Source of the DNA: Cantharellus purpuraceus
Taxonomy: Eukaryota; Basidiomycota; Agaricomycetes; Cantharellales; Hydnaceae
Assembly (NCBI GenBank): GCA_025174535.1
Contig: JALBUN010000023.1
Span: 1,612,001-1,676,000, forward strand
DNA: 64,000 nt
Direction of reading: 5' to 3'
In this document: in pieces, positions 1 to 15,954 of the stretch
How positions within the stretch are numbered: the first letter of the stretch is position 1
How the letters are laid out: each line of letters starts with the position of its first letter
Position numbers and translations under genes: made by a program
The notes under the pieces: generated by a model
The model's database searches: none
Seen by the model: only the letters and a program-made list of their open reading frames with translations
Told to the model about the DNA's origin: nothing

Positions 1-4254
<4,254 letters not shown>

Positions 4255-4493
4255 GAAGCTTTTCTTGGTCAAATTCGATTTCCCATGATATTCATCTCTT
4301 CCTGTTTCTGCATCCCACCGTGTGAAGAATCTTATGTACTACTTGACGGCTCTAATGAACGTTATGGTAAATTGTAACCGCAAAAATACTGGATTACTGA
4401 AAGACTTGCAAGATTCCTGCGTACAAATATAGATGATATCATCAATCTGCAACCCGTTTACTTGCGCTTCTTTGCTCTCTTTGATCGCGAATT

Positions 4494-5334
4494 CTATAGC
4501 GAAATGATTAGAGAAAATGACACGGATAGGAGACAGCGTACAGCAGATCGTGTGGAAGATGGTGAGTCGTCAGCATCACTGCCAGCACTGAGTGCAGCAC
4601 TCTGGGGTGTAGGTGGTACAAGGCTTGAAGGCGTCGTGCCTGACGGCGCAGTTGGTATTTCGACAGCTTGGGCAGAGGGTGAAGTAGGCGAAACAGGTGA
4701 TTCTCCAGCCTGCGTCCTTTTCTTGCCATATTTGAGAGCTATGATGATCATGAGCATTCCGCGGAACATATGAGAGAAACACCAACCCAGTTCGGCCCTC
4801 CGTTTTGATAACGAGTGATACAGATCCCCCGTTTTCTCATTGGCAAGCATCTCACTCGCTGTCTGAAAAATATAAGTCCCCCAGCCTTCCTTGAAGGAGT
4901 TGGCCTCTCCAACGACCTCAAGAATTTCTGCTTCCAGCTCCTTTTCTGCAGCTAATAACCGTGTCAAAAGGTCGTCGCCCACAGAGCCCTTTTGCACGAG
5001 AACGGTGGCCGCCTGCTTGTCCTCACGCATACTATGTATGCGAGAGATGTCCGTGACAGCACGACGCAAAAGAGCAGCTTTCAGAAGGTGATCGGGAGCT
5101 GGTGGGTCCATCTGCTGTAGAAGACTGATGTAGACATCCCGTTCGTGATGAGTAGGCCACCAAGGGTCCTTCTGCAAACGCGCTACAAGAAGTGCGGAAT
5201 GAACAATGTATTCTAGTGTTGCATTGGAAGATTGCGTAATCACCTGCAGCTCGCTTTCGGTAAAACTGGCTGAATAAATATAGTGAGCCGACTAGGACCA
5301 TCACGTAGACTATGGGAACAAGGACAGAGGTCAT
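4494..5334 (-). CDS. SEC66: Sec66 (Sec71), subunit of the Sec62/Sec63 protein translocon
   Basis: ER membrane protein of the post-translational translocation complex, partner of Sec63. The ATG at 5334 opens a short lumenal end followed at once by one membrane segment (VLVPIVYVMVLVGSLYLF) and a basic stop-transfer YRKR, the arrangement of yeast Sec66. A 61-nt intron (5183-5243, GTGATT...TGTAG) separates it from the cytosolic exon, which holds the family core PWWPTHHERDVY, LLKAALLRRA and a KGSVGDDLLTR segment. Splicing keeps the frame as AAARLQKDP. The end is a low-complexity Ser/Pro/Ala tail, unlike the short yeast protein, and the last residues after about 4560 are hydrophobic and odd, so an unseen 3' intron is possible. 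Convergent with UBP15, divergent from the synthase gene. Confidence 0.85.
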
Positions 5335-5912
5335 TTGCGGGACTGTGAAGGATACTGGTCTAAAGCAATATGACACGCTTTATGCGTGAGCTGGCAGACG
5401 TCACGGAGCCAAATAAGGATACTAAGCGCCGATAATACAGCGCAACTGCTACTCTCATTTCATATATTATTCAGGCTGCTTAGCTTCACGCGCATTTTGT
5501 CCTCTCCGGCGCCGAGACGATGCACCCATGAAGGTCACTCAAATTGCACCACGATATCTGATATATCTGATAGAACTCTGAGGCACACCCGGTTTCAGAT
5601 CGTACCACGTCTGCTGTTCCGAAAGTAATATCATGACGAGAGATTCCAGGTTGCTGACAGAAATCTGCTCAAAATCCTGAAGCAGTCCAGTGTTAGAACT
5701 ATAGACTATCAATGCAGCCGCCAAAATGAGAAAGAAAAAAAGGCAGAGAGTATTCCTAGTGCCTAAATAAAATATCACGCCAGAGGCCAAAGTGGGCTTA
5801 TCTTAATCGAGAAAAAGATATACACTCGGAGTAATATCTTCCCACGGTGCTGGTTGGGGAGCCCGGGAGAAAATAACGGTTTTCCGATATTCAAAACTTG
5901 CTCTTAACAACC
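5335..5912. promoter_or_regulatory. Shared upstream region of SEC66 and the synthase gene
   Basis: About 580 bp between two divergent starts. A hydrophobic 83-codon minus-strand frame (5539-5790) lies here, but no splice pattern or family supports it. I see no repeat, tRNA or clear TATA box. Confidence 0.4.
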
Positions 5913-8058
5913 ATGTTCTCCAGACTCGCGCACGGGGCTTTACTCATACCTCGGAATTCACGCCTGGCATCTAACTTGGTGCGTAAAGGCATATCAACCC
6001 ATCGCATCGGCTGACTTTTTAGGCAGTCTCTCAAGGAGACATTGAATGAAATCATCCCGGTCAAGCGAGCGCAGCTCCAAAGGCTGGTGAGCTTTGAACA
6101 ATGGCCTGCTGTTCATTGTCCTGTCCTTTACGCCACAATCGTAGAAAACCGAACACTCACAGGCGCATATTGGAGAGATCAAGGTACCTCTACTGGCTTG
6201 CCTCTACTCTATGCCAGGCTGAGCGCTCGGCACCCTGCCTAGGTGGAAAATATCATAGGCGGTATGCGAGGTCTTAAGGCCATGCTTTGGGAGGCTTCTG
6301 TCCTTGACCCCAACGAGGTTCGTTCGGTGCCCGATACTTATACAGGAAAGGGTCTTAAGTTAGGCGCAGGGTATTCGTTTTCATGGTCTCTCGATCACCG
6401 ACTGCAAAAAACAGCTCCCTGCTGCGAAGGGTGGAAAGGAGATCATTCTAGAGTCCATGCTGTGGTTGCTGCTCACTGGGAGAGTACCCACCGAGCAGCA
6501 AACACGAGAACTCTCCTGTCAGCTGGCAGAACGAGGTGGCCTGCCCCAGTACGCTGAGAAGATCATTGATTCGTGTGTTGCATTTCCCGGCATTCATTTT
6601 CGAATTTTCAGTTTGATCGGCATTACAGATTACCCAAGTCTCTCCACCCAATGACCCAACTAGCTATTGGCGTTTCTGCACTCAACCACGACAGTAAATT
6701 TGTCGCAGCGTATGAGCAGGGTATACCCAAAGCCGATTATTGGTCGCATGCACTCGAAGATTCCTTGGACCTCATCGCCAAGCTTCCAACTCTTGCCGCC
6801 AGGATTTACTCCAATGTATATCGGGATGGAGCAGCTCTTCCCGCTATCAATAGGGATGCGGATGTTGTCGGTAGGCACATGCTTAGCTCTCTTAGTCGTG
6901 ACAGCTCCACGCTTACGCTTACTCTGTATAATAGGGAACTACGTGAACATGCTTGGCTACGGTGACAATCACAGTCTGACAGAGTACCTGAGATTGTACG
7001 TCGCGCTCCACGGGGACCACGAGGGCGGAAACGTCTCAGCACATACCGCACACCTTGTGGGTTCGGCACTGAGCGACCCCTACTTGAGCTATTCCGCTGC
7101 CTTGCAGGGTCTTGCGGGTCCTCTGCATGGGTGAGTATCAGCACCATTCATTGCAACAAGCGTATTCACTGAATCTCTTAATCAAGCTTGGCGAACCAGG
7201 AAGTGTTGCGTTGGATGCTGGCGATGGAGGCAGCCATTGGTCCCGAAGGCACACATGATCAGATCAAAGAATATATCTGGAGGACTCTTAGGTCTGGTCA
7301 GGTTGTTCCAGGGTACGCGGTTTTCCTCTCTCTGCCTTTGGCGGGTCTGTTGGCTTCATACATCCGTGCAGATACGGCCACGGAGTTCTGCGGAGCCCCG
7401 ACCCGAGGTATATTGCTCTGCAAGAGTTTGTAGACACGGAACCTGAACTGCAGAAGAGTCCGATCGTTCAATTGGTCAGGAAGGTAAGGAATGTGCGCTT
7501 GTCATTCCAGAGAAGCAGCTTAACGGTATTGCAGACGTTTGAGGTTGCTCCTGGTGTACTGTTAGAACATGGCAAAGTGCATCCTGATTGCTACCGTTCC
7601 CTCAATGTCTGAACATTTGACACGCTATAGACTAAAAACCCTTACCCCAACGTGGACGCAACTTCAGGATGTCTACTTTACCACTACGGGCTTACCGAGT
7701 TCAAGGTTAGGAATTCTACCTATGTCAGTATACCGTTGGCTGACAAGATGATAGTATTACACCGTCATCTTCGGTGTGTCTCGAGGTGAGTCTTGAAGAT
7801 AGTTGTGAATGCTTCATTTTTGATAAATGATAATATAATCCTTGCAGCTATCGGCGCTTTGACGCAATATGTATGGGACCGTGGTAAGCATTGTCGGGCG
7901 CTCCTCCATATGAGAACTTCCATTCACTTTGGCCACAGCACTCGGCCTTCCGTTGGAACGCCCGAAATGTAAGCTTACGTGATCATATCTGGCATTTGCT
8001 CATCTGCGTCCCCGCAGCTGTATCGCTCGACGTCTTGGAGAGCCTTATTAAGAAATAG
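5913..8058 (+). CDS. mcsA: Mitochondrial citrate synthase family, probably 2-methylcitrate synthase
   Basis: Condenses acetyl-CoA or propionyl-CoA with oxaloacetate in the matrix. ATG 5913 begins a basic, Arg/Ser/Leu-rich presequence ([20 protein letters not shown]), typical mitochondrial import. After a 44-nt intron (5979-6022) the synthase fold follows: [75 protein letters not shown], active-site [13 protein letters not shown], and [28 protein letters not shown]. Catalytic His and Asp are present. At least ten introns. [14 protein letters not shown], the YEQG..KADYW segment and GHGVLRxPDPR recall fungal methylcitrate synthases (propionate detoxification) more than Cit1, whose loop reads GHAVLRKTDPRY. 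That distinction rests on memory of the families, so plain citrate synthase remains possible. The stop is TAG 8056-8058. Confidence 0.85.
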
Positions 8059-8377
8059 ATGGCTGGTCAGAAGGTTAAAAGTAAGCGTACTGGCTTAAGT
8101 TTCTTTAGAGTAAAATAGAATGCTGTAGAACTGGCCCAAATACGGGGAACATGGAGTATCTTATCGAATAGACGTGTGCGACCTGTATCGACATTAGCAT
8201 CACGTAGAAAGGATACGCATGCATAAGAAGAGAAATTTGGGTATCGACACTGAGGAGTTATGAGAACAACAGGTGGCCCTATATAAACAAACACAGATGA
8301 TGAGGAGAAAAGGCCGCAATCCTAGATCCGCAAAATGAAAGACAACGCAAAGAACAAGAGCCGTCCAAGGCTCAACG

Positions 8378-9619
8378 CTAGAACCGACGCGGTTGGGAGG
8401 GGTAATTCCCTTGTGGAGGACCGGGACGGGGTTGTCCGGGGTATCCTTGTTGTGGCGGGGGATGCGGCTGATGCTGAGGGTAACCGTTGGGCGGGGGTGG
8501 ATGTGGCTGGTGACCATTGGGGGGATATCCTCTCTGCTGGCTTCCTGGTGGAGGGGGAAAGGTCTGCTGGGGATGGGGAATAGGGCGTCCACTGGGGCCA
8601 GGCGCAGGACCTGGAGGACGTTGCTGGGGAGGAGGTCCTCGCGATCCAGCTGCAGGGGGAGCTGGACCGGGATCGCGAAGACCGACGCCTTGGGGAGGGG
8701 CAGTCCCTGCTCGAGGAGGAACTGGCGCGCCTGCTGGACGGCCCATCAGCCCTGGGTTCTTTTCTGCCGCCTTCAGAATCTCGTCGCTACGACGCCAATG
8801 AGATGGAATGAGATTGCTAATCAAATGGCATGGCGTACTCGAGGAGATTAAGAGCGGCGCAAAGCACGACCCACTCTACACAATCTTCGTTCCCTTCTCC
8901 AAGCGTCTGCCACACGGCCTTCTCCTCAGCGGTCTTGCCAGTGATGGAGATCCGAGTTCCTCCTCCACCCTGTCCGGGCGGGTTCTTCTGAATCTTTCCA
9001 AATTCAATACGCTTGGGAGGAATATTATGCCCTGCATAAGCAAAGTAGAACATGCTCCAAAAGGCTGCATTAGGGTTGGGTTTTGAAATCTGGAAGAGGG
9101 GCAAGTCTGCAGAGTCTGGGGAGGGAAGGGAGAGCTTGTAAATTGGAGACATGACACCTGTGTTGGCAATAGACCACTTGAGGTTGCGAGAAGCTTCGCA
9201 GCGGACGACACGTGCGGAGGAGGAAGGACCGTGGCCAGGATCCGAGGCGGACCCTTTGCCTTGTTGTCTTGGAGGGAAAAGCTTGGCGACACAAAGCTCT
9301 CCCTGCGGCGACGGGGTCAAGAGATAGTTTTCTGCATTCTGAAGAGATATGAGCGTCGGGAAGAGATATAGGAGTGAGAGTGTGCGCACAAAGTTAGTGT
9401 GCAGGTATGAATAGAGGATGTTCTGCGGATTGCCTGTATGGTCATAGTTAATAACAGCAGACTGATGAGAACACGGAGGTACCGTGGGGTGTGACGATGA
9501 GAGTTGGGAGATGGTTTGGCATGGGTGGATGGGTGGGAGAGGTATAGACGGAATACACGGCTTGAGAGACAAAGGTGAGCGCGATGGATGCTGCAAAGTG
9601 AGACGAACATACCAGACAT
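8378..9619 (-). CDS. Unrecognised protein with a proline/glycine-rich C-terminal tail
   Basis: I do not recognise the family. A consistent model starts with a 7-nt first exon (ATGTCTG, 9619-9613), a 52-nt intron, then exons joined in frame through TPHG|NPQNILYSYLHTNF and NF|NAENYLLTPSPQG. The middle (about residues 45-200) looks like a folded domain with WSIANTGVMSPIYKLSLP, PNAAFWSMFYFAYAGHNIPP and TRISITGKTAEEKAVW. A further intron (about 8788-8838) joins LNLL to DDEILKAAEKNPGLMGRP. The last 120 residues are Pro, Gln, Gly and Tyr rich (PPPNGYPQHQPHPPPQQGYP type), probably disordered. No signal peptide or membrane span. About 340 residues. Convergent with the synthase gene, divergent from the B56 gene. 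The antisense open frames here are shadows of the GC-rich tail. Confidence 0.65.
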
Positions 9620-10454
9620 TGCAGAGGGTGTCGATGCGGGAGGTGGATGAAAGGAGAGGAAATAGGCTGCTGGTGGCAGTCTCGGTCGTATCTCGATCAG
9701 TCAGTCACGCATGGTCGCTCACTGCCGCAGCGATATATGACTCACGTGACCACCAAATCAAAGTTACCTTGCAGAGTTCAGGTATATCTACCCCAGTGGG
9801 CTACTGTAAATGATGTGTCTAGTCTCAGACATATTTGTACTTTGAATAGTACTTATTCTCAAAGTGCACTGCACAAATGCATGGCAGACGGTGGGCCTCA
9901 TGCTAAGGGGGCGTATACTATAGGTTGCCGCGATCAAAAACCCCACTCCACTCGGCCAAAATATTATATTTAATGATCACTACAGTAGGGCTCGAGGGGA
10001 GAGTGCGGAGCCCTCGGATGCGTCACATGCATGGTGGCATTGTCGTGCTGCAGCTTGACATTCGTTGACGTCGAAGCTTTTGGCTGACGACGGCTGTTGG
10101 TTGGAGCTGGTAAGGAGAGACGTACGTCGCTTCGACGATTAGGGTGACTGCATCACTTGCATTCTCAAAGGAAGTTGGAGAGTGCTCCTGAATGGATGCG
10201 ATGAATATTCTGTAAAATCTGAGAGCCAGTAGGGGCAATTGTTGACAGGAAAGGCGAGGAGAAAGAGAGCCAGGCTTGCGGCGTGGCTGGGTGCGAAACC
10301 AAGCGCCGGACATCGACAAGAGACTCGCACACCAGTTCTGATCCACCTTTTCCATATTTTTTCTGTACGCCGCGTCTTCTCGCGATCGCGTCCTGGAGCC
10401 CTTCTTTCTCTTCATCTCTGCCCAGGGGCTGCTCGTCGCGTCCTGTCTGCCATC
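9620..10454. promoter_or_regulatory. Divergent upstream region between the Pro-rich gene and the B56 gene
   Basis: About 835 bp with no supported gene. Several overlapping antisense open frames at 10023-10450 have no splice-consistent product. It presumably holds both promoters and the 5' leaders; the CT-rich stretch around 10380-10440 sits just upstream of the B56 ATG. Confidence 0.4.
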
Positions 10455-12909
10455 ATGAAAAACATCAAAAAGACCTTGGTATCCATCTCCTATCTATCGT
10501 GCTTGCTATCTTCTCACATCCGCCCTTTCTTCCACAGCTGGCCCGTAGGAATACACAACCCGCCCAGCAAGGCGCACAGCAAGAGGCTAGCACGTCGAGG
10601 CAGGGCAGGAATAGCACTAACGGACCAACTCCCCCAAACAATGCACGGCCTACTCCTTCTGGTTCGACACCTGTTCTCCCAAATCTTTCTACTGTTGCTA
10701 GTTCCTCATCTCCTGGTGCAGCGTCATCTTCCAATACCCTTCAACGTACATCCTCTCCGAATACGCCCTCAACTCCGGAACGGAGGTACTCGGGCGAAAG
10801 GACGTCTCCAGCTCCCCCAATCGTCGTCGTCAGTTCCGATCCGCAGAGCGAGGCGATCCCTCCGGCCCGCAACTCATTCACGTTGCCAGATCGAGGATTA
10901 CAGCACGTCAACGATGGCACCCCACCTAGAAATACAACGCTCAATCGTCTGAGAAATAGTGGTCCCAAGGACACTATTCCCATCGTTGGGAAGCCGCCTC
11001 GAAAGCAGCGTAGTAGCCGATTTGTTGTCACCCAGCATGTCGACATTGAAAGGCTACCTAGCTTTGGGGGTGCGTATCAGTTCTCCAAGTGAGCTTGGGG
11101 ATGGTTGACATGTTTTTCGATTGGTACAGAGATTCCTGCGGATGCCCGGCCAGAGTTGTTCATCCGAAAGCTTCACCAGTGTTCCGTTCTCTTTGATTTC
11201 AATGATGCTAGTGCGGAGCTCAAGGGCAAGCAAATAAAGGCCCAAGCTCTGCATGAGATGCTCGACTATGTTACAACCCAGCGTGGTGTTATTACCGAGA
11301 ATATATACCCGGAGGTCATCAACATGGTGGGTTTCTTATAATAATATCTTGACATGTTTTCATTGATCTATTTGCAGTTCTCCACCAATTTGTTTCGCTC
11401 TATACCACCCCAGGTGAATCCCACCGGGGACGCGTTCGATCCGGAGGAGGACGAACCCGTATTGGAACTTGCCTGGCCCCATCTTCAGATTGTCTACGAG
11501 TTTTTCTTGAGATTTGTCGAGAGTCCCGACTTTAACACCAATCTAGCGAAGCGGTACATTGACCAACCGTTTGTGCTAAACCTCTTGGAGCTCTTCGACA
11601 GCGAGGATCCTCGGGAGCGGGATTTTCTCAAAACCACTTTGCACCGTATCTACGGCAAATTCTTGAACTTGAGAGCTTTCATCCGCCGGTCGATTAACAA
11701 TGTTTTTTTCCAATTCATATACGAGTCGGAACGCCACAATGGCATTGCGGAGCTCCTCGAGATTTTGGGGTCGATTATCAATGGTTTCGCCCTGCCGCTA
11801 AAGGATGAACACAAAACCTTTTTGACTAGAGTCCTCATTCCACTGCACAAAGTCAAATCCCTCTCACTCTATCACCCGCAACTTGCATACTGTGTAGTAC
11901 AGTTCCTGGAAAAAGACTCGAGTCTGACGGAGGAGGTGTTGATCGGCCTTTTGAAGTTCTGGCCTAAAGTGAATTCGCCAAAGGAGGTCATGTTTCTGAA
12001 CGAGGTGGAGGAGGTTCTAGACGTAATTGATCCCGCAGAGTTTGCCAAGATCCAGGTGCCCTTGTTCACACAGCTGGCGCGGTGCGTGAACAGTCAGCAC
12101 TTCCAGGTTGCTGAACGCGCATTGTATTACTGGAACAACGAGTACATTGTCAACCTGATGAGCGACAATCTGTCCGTTGTTCTTCCCATTGTTTTTCCTG
12201 CCCTGTACCAAAACTCAAAGTCTCACTGGAATCGGTGCGTGCCGTGTCGAGTTGTTGGGTACGTGCTCTAATTCTCAACGTTCAGGACGATACACGGAAT
12301 GGTTTATAACGCGTTGAAGTTATTTATGGAGATCAATCCGGAGATGTTTGACGAGTGCATGCAACAATACAAGGAGACGCGTTTGCAGTGAGCTGAATGG
12401 CTTTTTCGAGTGTTTGTACTTCCTGACACTTGGTTTGTGTAGGGAGCGGCAGAGACTGATCGAACGTTATGACGGGTGGCAAAAGATGAGAGAAGTTGCT
12501 CTGAAAAATGCGGGTGATGGTGCACCGGCCGAGGTGAAGATTGAGTACCCACCGCCACCGCCTTTGGAAGAGGAGGATCTTGGGGACGTGTCGATAGATC
12601 TTAGCGCAGCCATGGAGGCGGAGGTGGCACAGGCATTGGACGAGAGTGGGATCGAAAGAGTGCCAATGGCAGATCCGGGAATTGGAGGTGTGCCCATGGC
12701 AGATGAACCTGGGTCGCCGGGGGGTGGACAGGGAGCACATGTGCGTCGGAGGAGCGTGCTGCCTGGTGCGTATGCGAGTGAGTCTGTTCGCACCAAGCTG
12801 TGATGCTGACAGGGAGTGCGCAGTCGACCCGTCCGTACTGCGGGACTTGCAGTCGCACCGAAGCCTCGAAGATAGAGCAGGCCCATCGCGGCCACCTATG
12901 GAGGGATGA
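10455..12909 (+). CDS. RTS1: PP2A regulatory subunit B' (B56 family; Rts1/Par1)
   Basis: Targets the PP2A A-C core dimer to substrates in stress, cytokinesis and centromere cohesion. ATG 10455 gives MKNIKKTL, then a 59-nt intron (10479-10537) and a Ser/Pro/Thr-rich disordered N-terminus (about 150 residues). The B56 HEAT-like domain follows: [36 protein letters not shown], then one long exon (11400-12235) with [55 protein letters not shown] and [16 protein letters not shown], all near-invariant in the family. The C-terminal exons carry a Pro/acidic linker. A 46-nt intron near 12779 leads to the final [18 protein letters not shown] segment; ignoring it would stop early at 12803. The stop is TGA 12907-12909. 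Confidence 0.92.
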
Positions 12910-12949
12910 AGGAGGCAAAAGCCTGTGCATACGTTTTGTGCATACGAAA

Positions 12950-12972
12950 TTTTTTTTTTTTTTTTTTTTTTT
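12950..12972. repeat. Poly-T tract of 23 nt
   Basis: Uninterrupted T run 41 bp behind the B56 stop, inside the 400-bp gap before Hsp70. It could be a nucleosome-depleting element upstream of the heat-shock promoter or part of the B56 3' UTR. The length may vary because homopolymers are hard to sequence. Confidence 0.7.
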
Positions 12973-13147
12973 CGTGTCTATCTACATTCGCTCCTTCTCG
13001 CTCGATGCATGCGTACCGATACTTTTGACACTAACAATTTGTGCACGGCGTAATTACAATTTTTTATGGTGGCATGTTGGGGCAGGTTCTCGAATAAGCG
13101 AGCAGTGAGTAGGGTTTACGCGTGGCGTGTATGATGTCAGCGAGACG

Positions 13148-13180
13148 CGAACATTCTGCAACGTTCTCTGAAGTTCTTCG
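13148..13180 (+). promoter_or_regulatory. Heat shock element-like cluster upstream of Hsp70
   Basis: Inverted GAA/TTC units: GAAcaTTC at 13149-13156, then TTCtctGAAgTTCTTC at about 13164-13179. HSF1 binds arrays of nGAAn units. The first pair has exact 2-nt spacing, the later units are one base off. It lies about 130-160 bp upstream of the ATG, a normal position, just upstream of an A/T-rich aataaaa segment that may act as a TATA box. Confidence 0.55.
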
Positions 13181-13309
13181 GCCACTCAAATAAAATCTCA
13201 CAGGCGCGTTGGCTGCCTTCCTCACTTTCCACTTCTGAACCATCTCCTCGTGTGACTCTCCCCATCACTCGCAGCGCACTGTCTCATAACATTTGCTATA
13301 TCCTAAAAA

Positions 13310-15667
13310 ATGTCTTCATCTAAAGCCGTCGGAATTGACTTGGGCACCACCTACTCGTGAGGATCATCTCCTGTCTTCTGCATCTTCCTCGCTGACCTTT
13401 GTCTCTCAGTTGCGTCGGTGTCTGGCAGAACGACCGTGTTGAAATCATCGCCAATGACCAAGGCAACCGAACCACCCCGTCATATGTTTCCTTTTCAGAC
13501 AATGAGCGACTTATCGGTGATGCCGCCAAGAACCAGATCGCCATGAACCCCCATAACACGTACACATTCCTTCCTTCAGTCTGCCATCCTTTGCTGTACT
13601 GATTCTCTTTTGTAGTGTATTCGATGCTAAGCGTCTCATCGGTCGCAAGTTCGATGACGCTGAAGTTCAGTCTGACATGAAGCACTTTCCCTTCAAGGTT
13701 ATCAGCAAGGGCGGCAAGCCCTCCGTCCAGGTCGAGTACCGTGGCGAGACAAAAGAATTTGTGCGTCGTATCAATTTCATCATGACGCAGGCACTCACAC
13801 TTGTCTCTTCTAGACCCCTGAAGAAATATCTGCCATGGTATTGACCAAGATGAAGGAAACCGCCGAGGCTTACCTGGGCACCACCGTCACCAATGCCGTG
13901 GTTACCGTCCCGGCCTATTTCAATGACTCTCAACGGCAAGCTACTAAGGACGCTGGTGTCATCTCTGGCCTAAACGTCCTTCGTATCATCAACGAACCCA
14001 CTGCTGCGGCCATTGCCTACGGTCTCGACAAGAAAGTCTCGGGTGAACGCAATGTTCTTATCTTCGATCTCGGAGGGGGAACTTTCGATGTTTCGCTTTT
14101 GACTATTGAGGAGGGTATCTTTGAGGTCAAGGCCACTGCCGGTGACACACATTTGGGTGGTGAGGACTTCGACAACCGTCTTGTGAACCACTTCGTCCAG
14201 GAGTTCAAGCGTAAGAACAAGAAGGGTGAGTTGTCACGATTGTTCCTGTTTTGTATCTCCTCACCCATTTCATGTCAGACCTTTCTACCAATGCTCGTGC
14301 TCTTCGTCGTCTCCGCACGGCTTGTGAGCGTGCGAAGCGTACTCTCTCTTCCGCCGCCCAAACATCCATTGAGATTGACTCCCTCTTCGAGGGTATTGAC
14401 TTTTACACATCCCTCACACGTGCCCGATTTGAGGAACTTTGCGGCGATCTCTTCCGTAGTACACTAGAGCCCGTCGAGAAGGTCCTCCGTGACTCGAAAA
14501 TCGACAAATCTAATGTTGCTGAGATTGTTCTTGTCGGTGGCTCGACGCGTATCCCACGTATCGTCAAGCTTGTGTCGGACTTCTTCTCAGGCAAGGAGCC
14601 TAATCGCAGTATCAACCCCGACGAGGCTGTCGCGTACGGTGCTGCCGTGCAAGCCGCCATTCTATCTGGTGACACTTCTGAGAAGACCCAAGACCTTCTT
14701 CTCCTGGATGTTGCGCCCCTTTCCACTGGGTTGGTGACTTTCACTTTTGTTGACACAAAGCATACTAACTCGATTCATAGTATCGAGACGGCTGGTGGTG
14801 TTTTCACTCCTCTCATCAAGCGGAATACCACTGTTCCCACCAAAAAGTCGGAGATCTTCTCTACATACTCTGACAACCAACCCGGTGTGCTCATCCAGGT
14901 CTACGAGGGTGAGCGTGCACGGACAAAGGACAACAACCTTCTTGGCAAGTTCGAGTTGTCGGGTATACCCCCTGCCCCTCGTGGCGTTCCCCAGATCGAG
15001 GTTACCTTCGATATCGATGCTAACGGTATCCTGAACGTGTCTGCCTCGGATAAGACGACCGGGAAGTCTAACCGTATCACAATTACCAACGACAAAGGAC
15101 GTCTATCGAAGGAGGAGATTGAGCGTATGGTTTCCGAGGCCGAAAAGTACAAAGGTGTGCTACTTTCCTCAGAATTCCTATTAGTGACTGAAAAATATTA
15201 TGTTACGTACAGCCGAGGATGAGGCTGCCGCATCCCGCATTGCCTCAAAAAACGCTCTCGAGTCGTACGCGTACAACCTGCGCAACTCAATGCAAGACGA
15301 AAAGCTTGCCGATAAGTTCGACCCTGCCGACAAGCAGAAGTTGGACACTGCAATTACAGAGACCATACAGTGGCTGGACGGTGCGCAGGAGGCTGCGAAG
15401 GAGGAGTACGAAGAGCGACAAAAGGAGCTCGAAGCCGTTGCCAACCCAATTATGCAGAAGTTGTATGGTGCTGCTGGCGGTGCCCCTGGCGGTGCAGGTG
15501 GTTTCCCAGGGGGTGCTCCAGGTGATTTCCCAGGGGGTGCTCCAGGTGGTTTCCCGGGTGCTGGTGCAGGAGCACCAGGTGCTGATGGACCAAGTGTCGA
15601 GGAGGTATGTGACTATTTGTCATCTTCGATGGCTTTGAAGCTAACTGCTTCTCTCCAGGTCGACTAA
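13310..15667 (+). CDS. SSA1: Cytosolic Hsp70 chaperone (Ssa type)
   Basis: ATP-dependent chaperone for nascent and misfolded proteins. ATG 13310 gives [16 protein letters not shown], with phosphate-loop IDLGTT. The first intron (13357-13409) splits the Ser codon before CVGVW. The ATPase domain shows [15 protein letters not shown] and the second phosphate motif [12 protein letters not shown], plus [12 protein letters not shown]. The substrate domain follows, then a Gly/Gly-Pro-rich tail (GGFPGGAPG repeats). The protein ends ...PSVEE|VD with the terminal EEVD used by TPR cochaperones, so it is cytosolic, not BiP (KDEL) or mitochondrial. No signal peptide. Seven or so short introns. The last exon codes only Val-Asp plus stop (15659-15667). 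The gene follows a heat-shock-element-like cluster. Confidence 0.95.
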
Positions 15668-15954
15668 ACGATCTGTCTTCATTTCCTTGTTTCAGAATTG
15701 TTCTGTACACTACCAATAGATAATCTCAGTCAGAGAATGCAGGTGCAGAATGCATAAGAAGCTTTCAGAGGCAACAGAACTAGCAATTGTCTAATTGACT
15801 AGCAAATTATGATCAAGTACTAGTAGAGAGAGACCACGATATACGCTACTGTAATGTGACCCATATCACGTGAATCCGTGTCCCGTTCGGCGTCTAAGTA
15901 GCAAATTTTGTGGACGCGTTTGAACGCGTTGACCGCTGGTTAGCAAGGAAGGTT

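Noticed and set aside
5539..5790. Hydrophobic 83-codon minus-strand ORF
   Set aside because: Lies in the divergent promoter region, without splice continuation or family resemblance.
8393..8851. Plus-strand open frames of 94-152 codons
   Set aside because: Antisense to the Pro/Gly-rich tail of the minus-strand gene; the GC-rich repeats keep several frames open. The minus strand has consistent introns.
10239..10952. Long plus-strand ORF through the B56 5' end
   Set aside because: Reads through the first B56 intron in another frame; the product is basic, low in motifs and unsupported.
12348..12803. B56 C-terminus ending at 12803
   Set aside because: A 46-nt GT-AG intron near 12779 joins a further acidic exon in frame to TGA 12907, giving a more plausible end.
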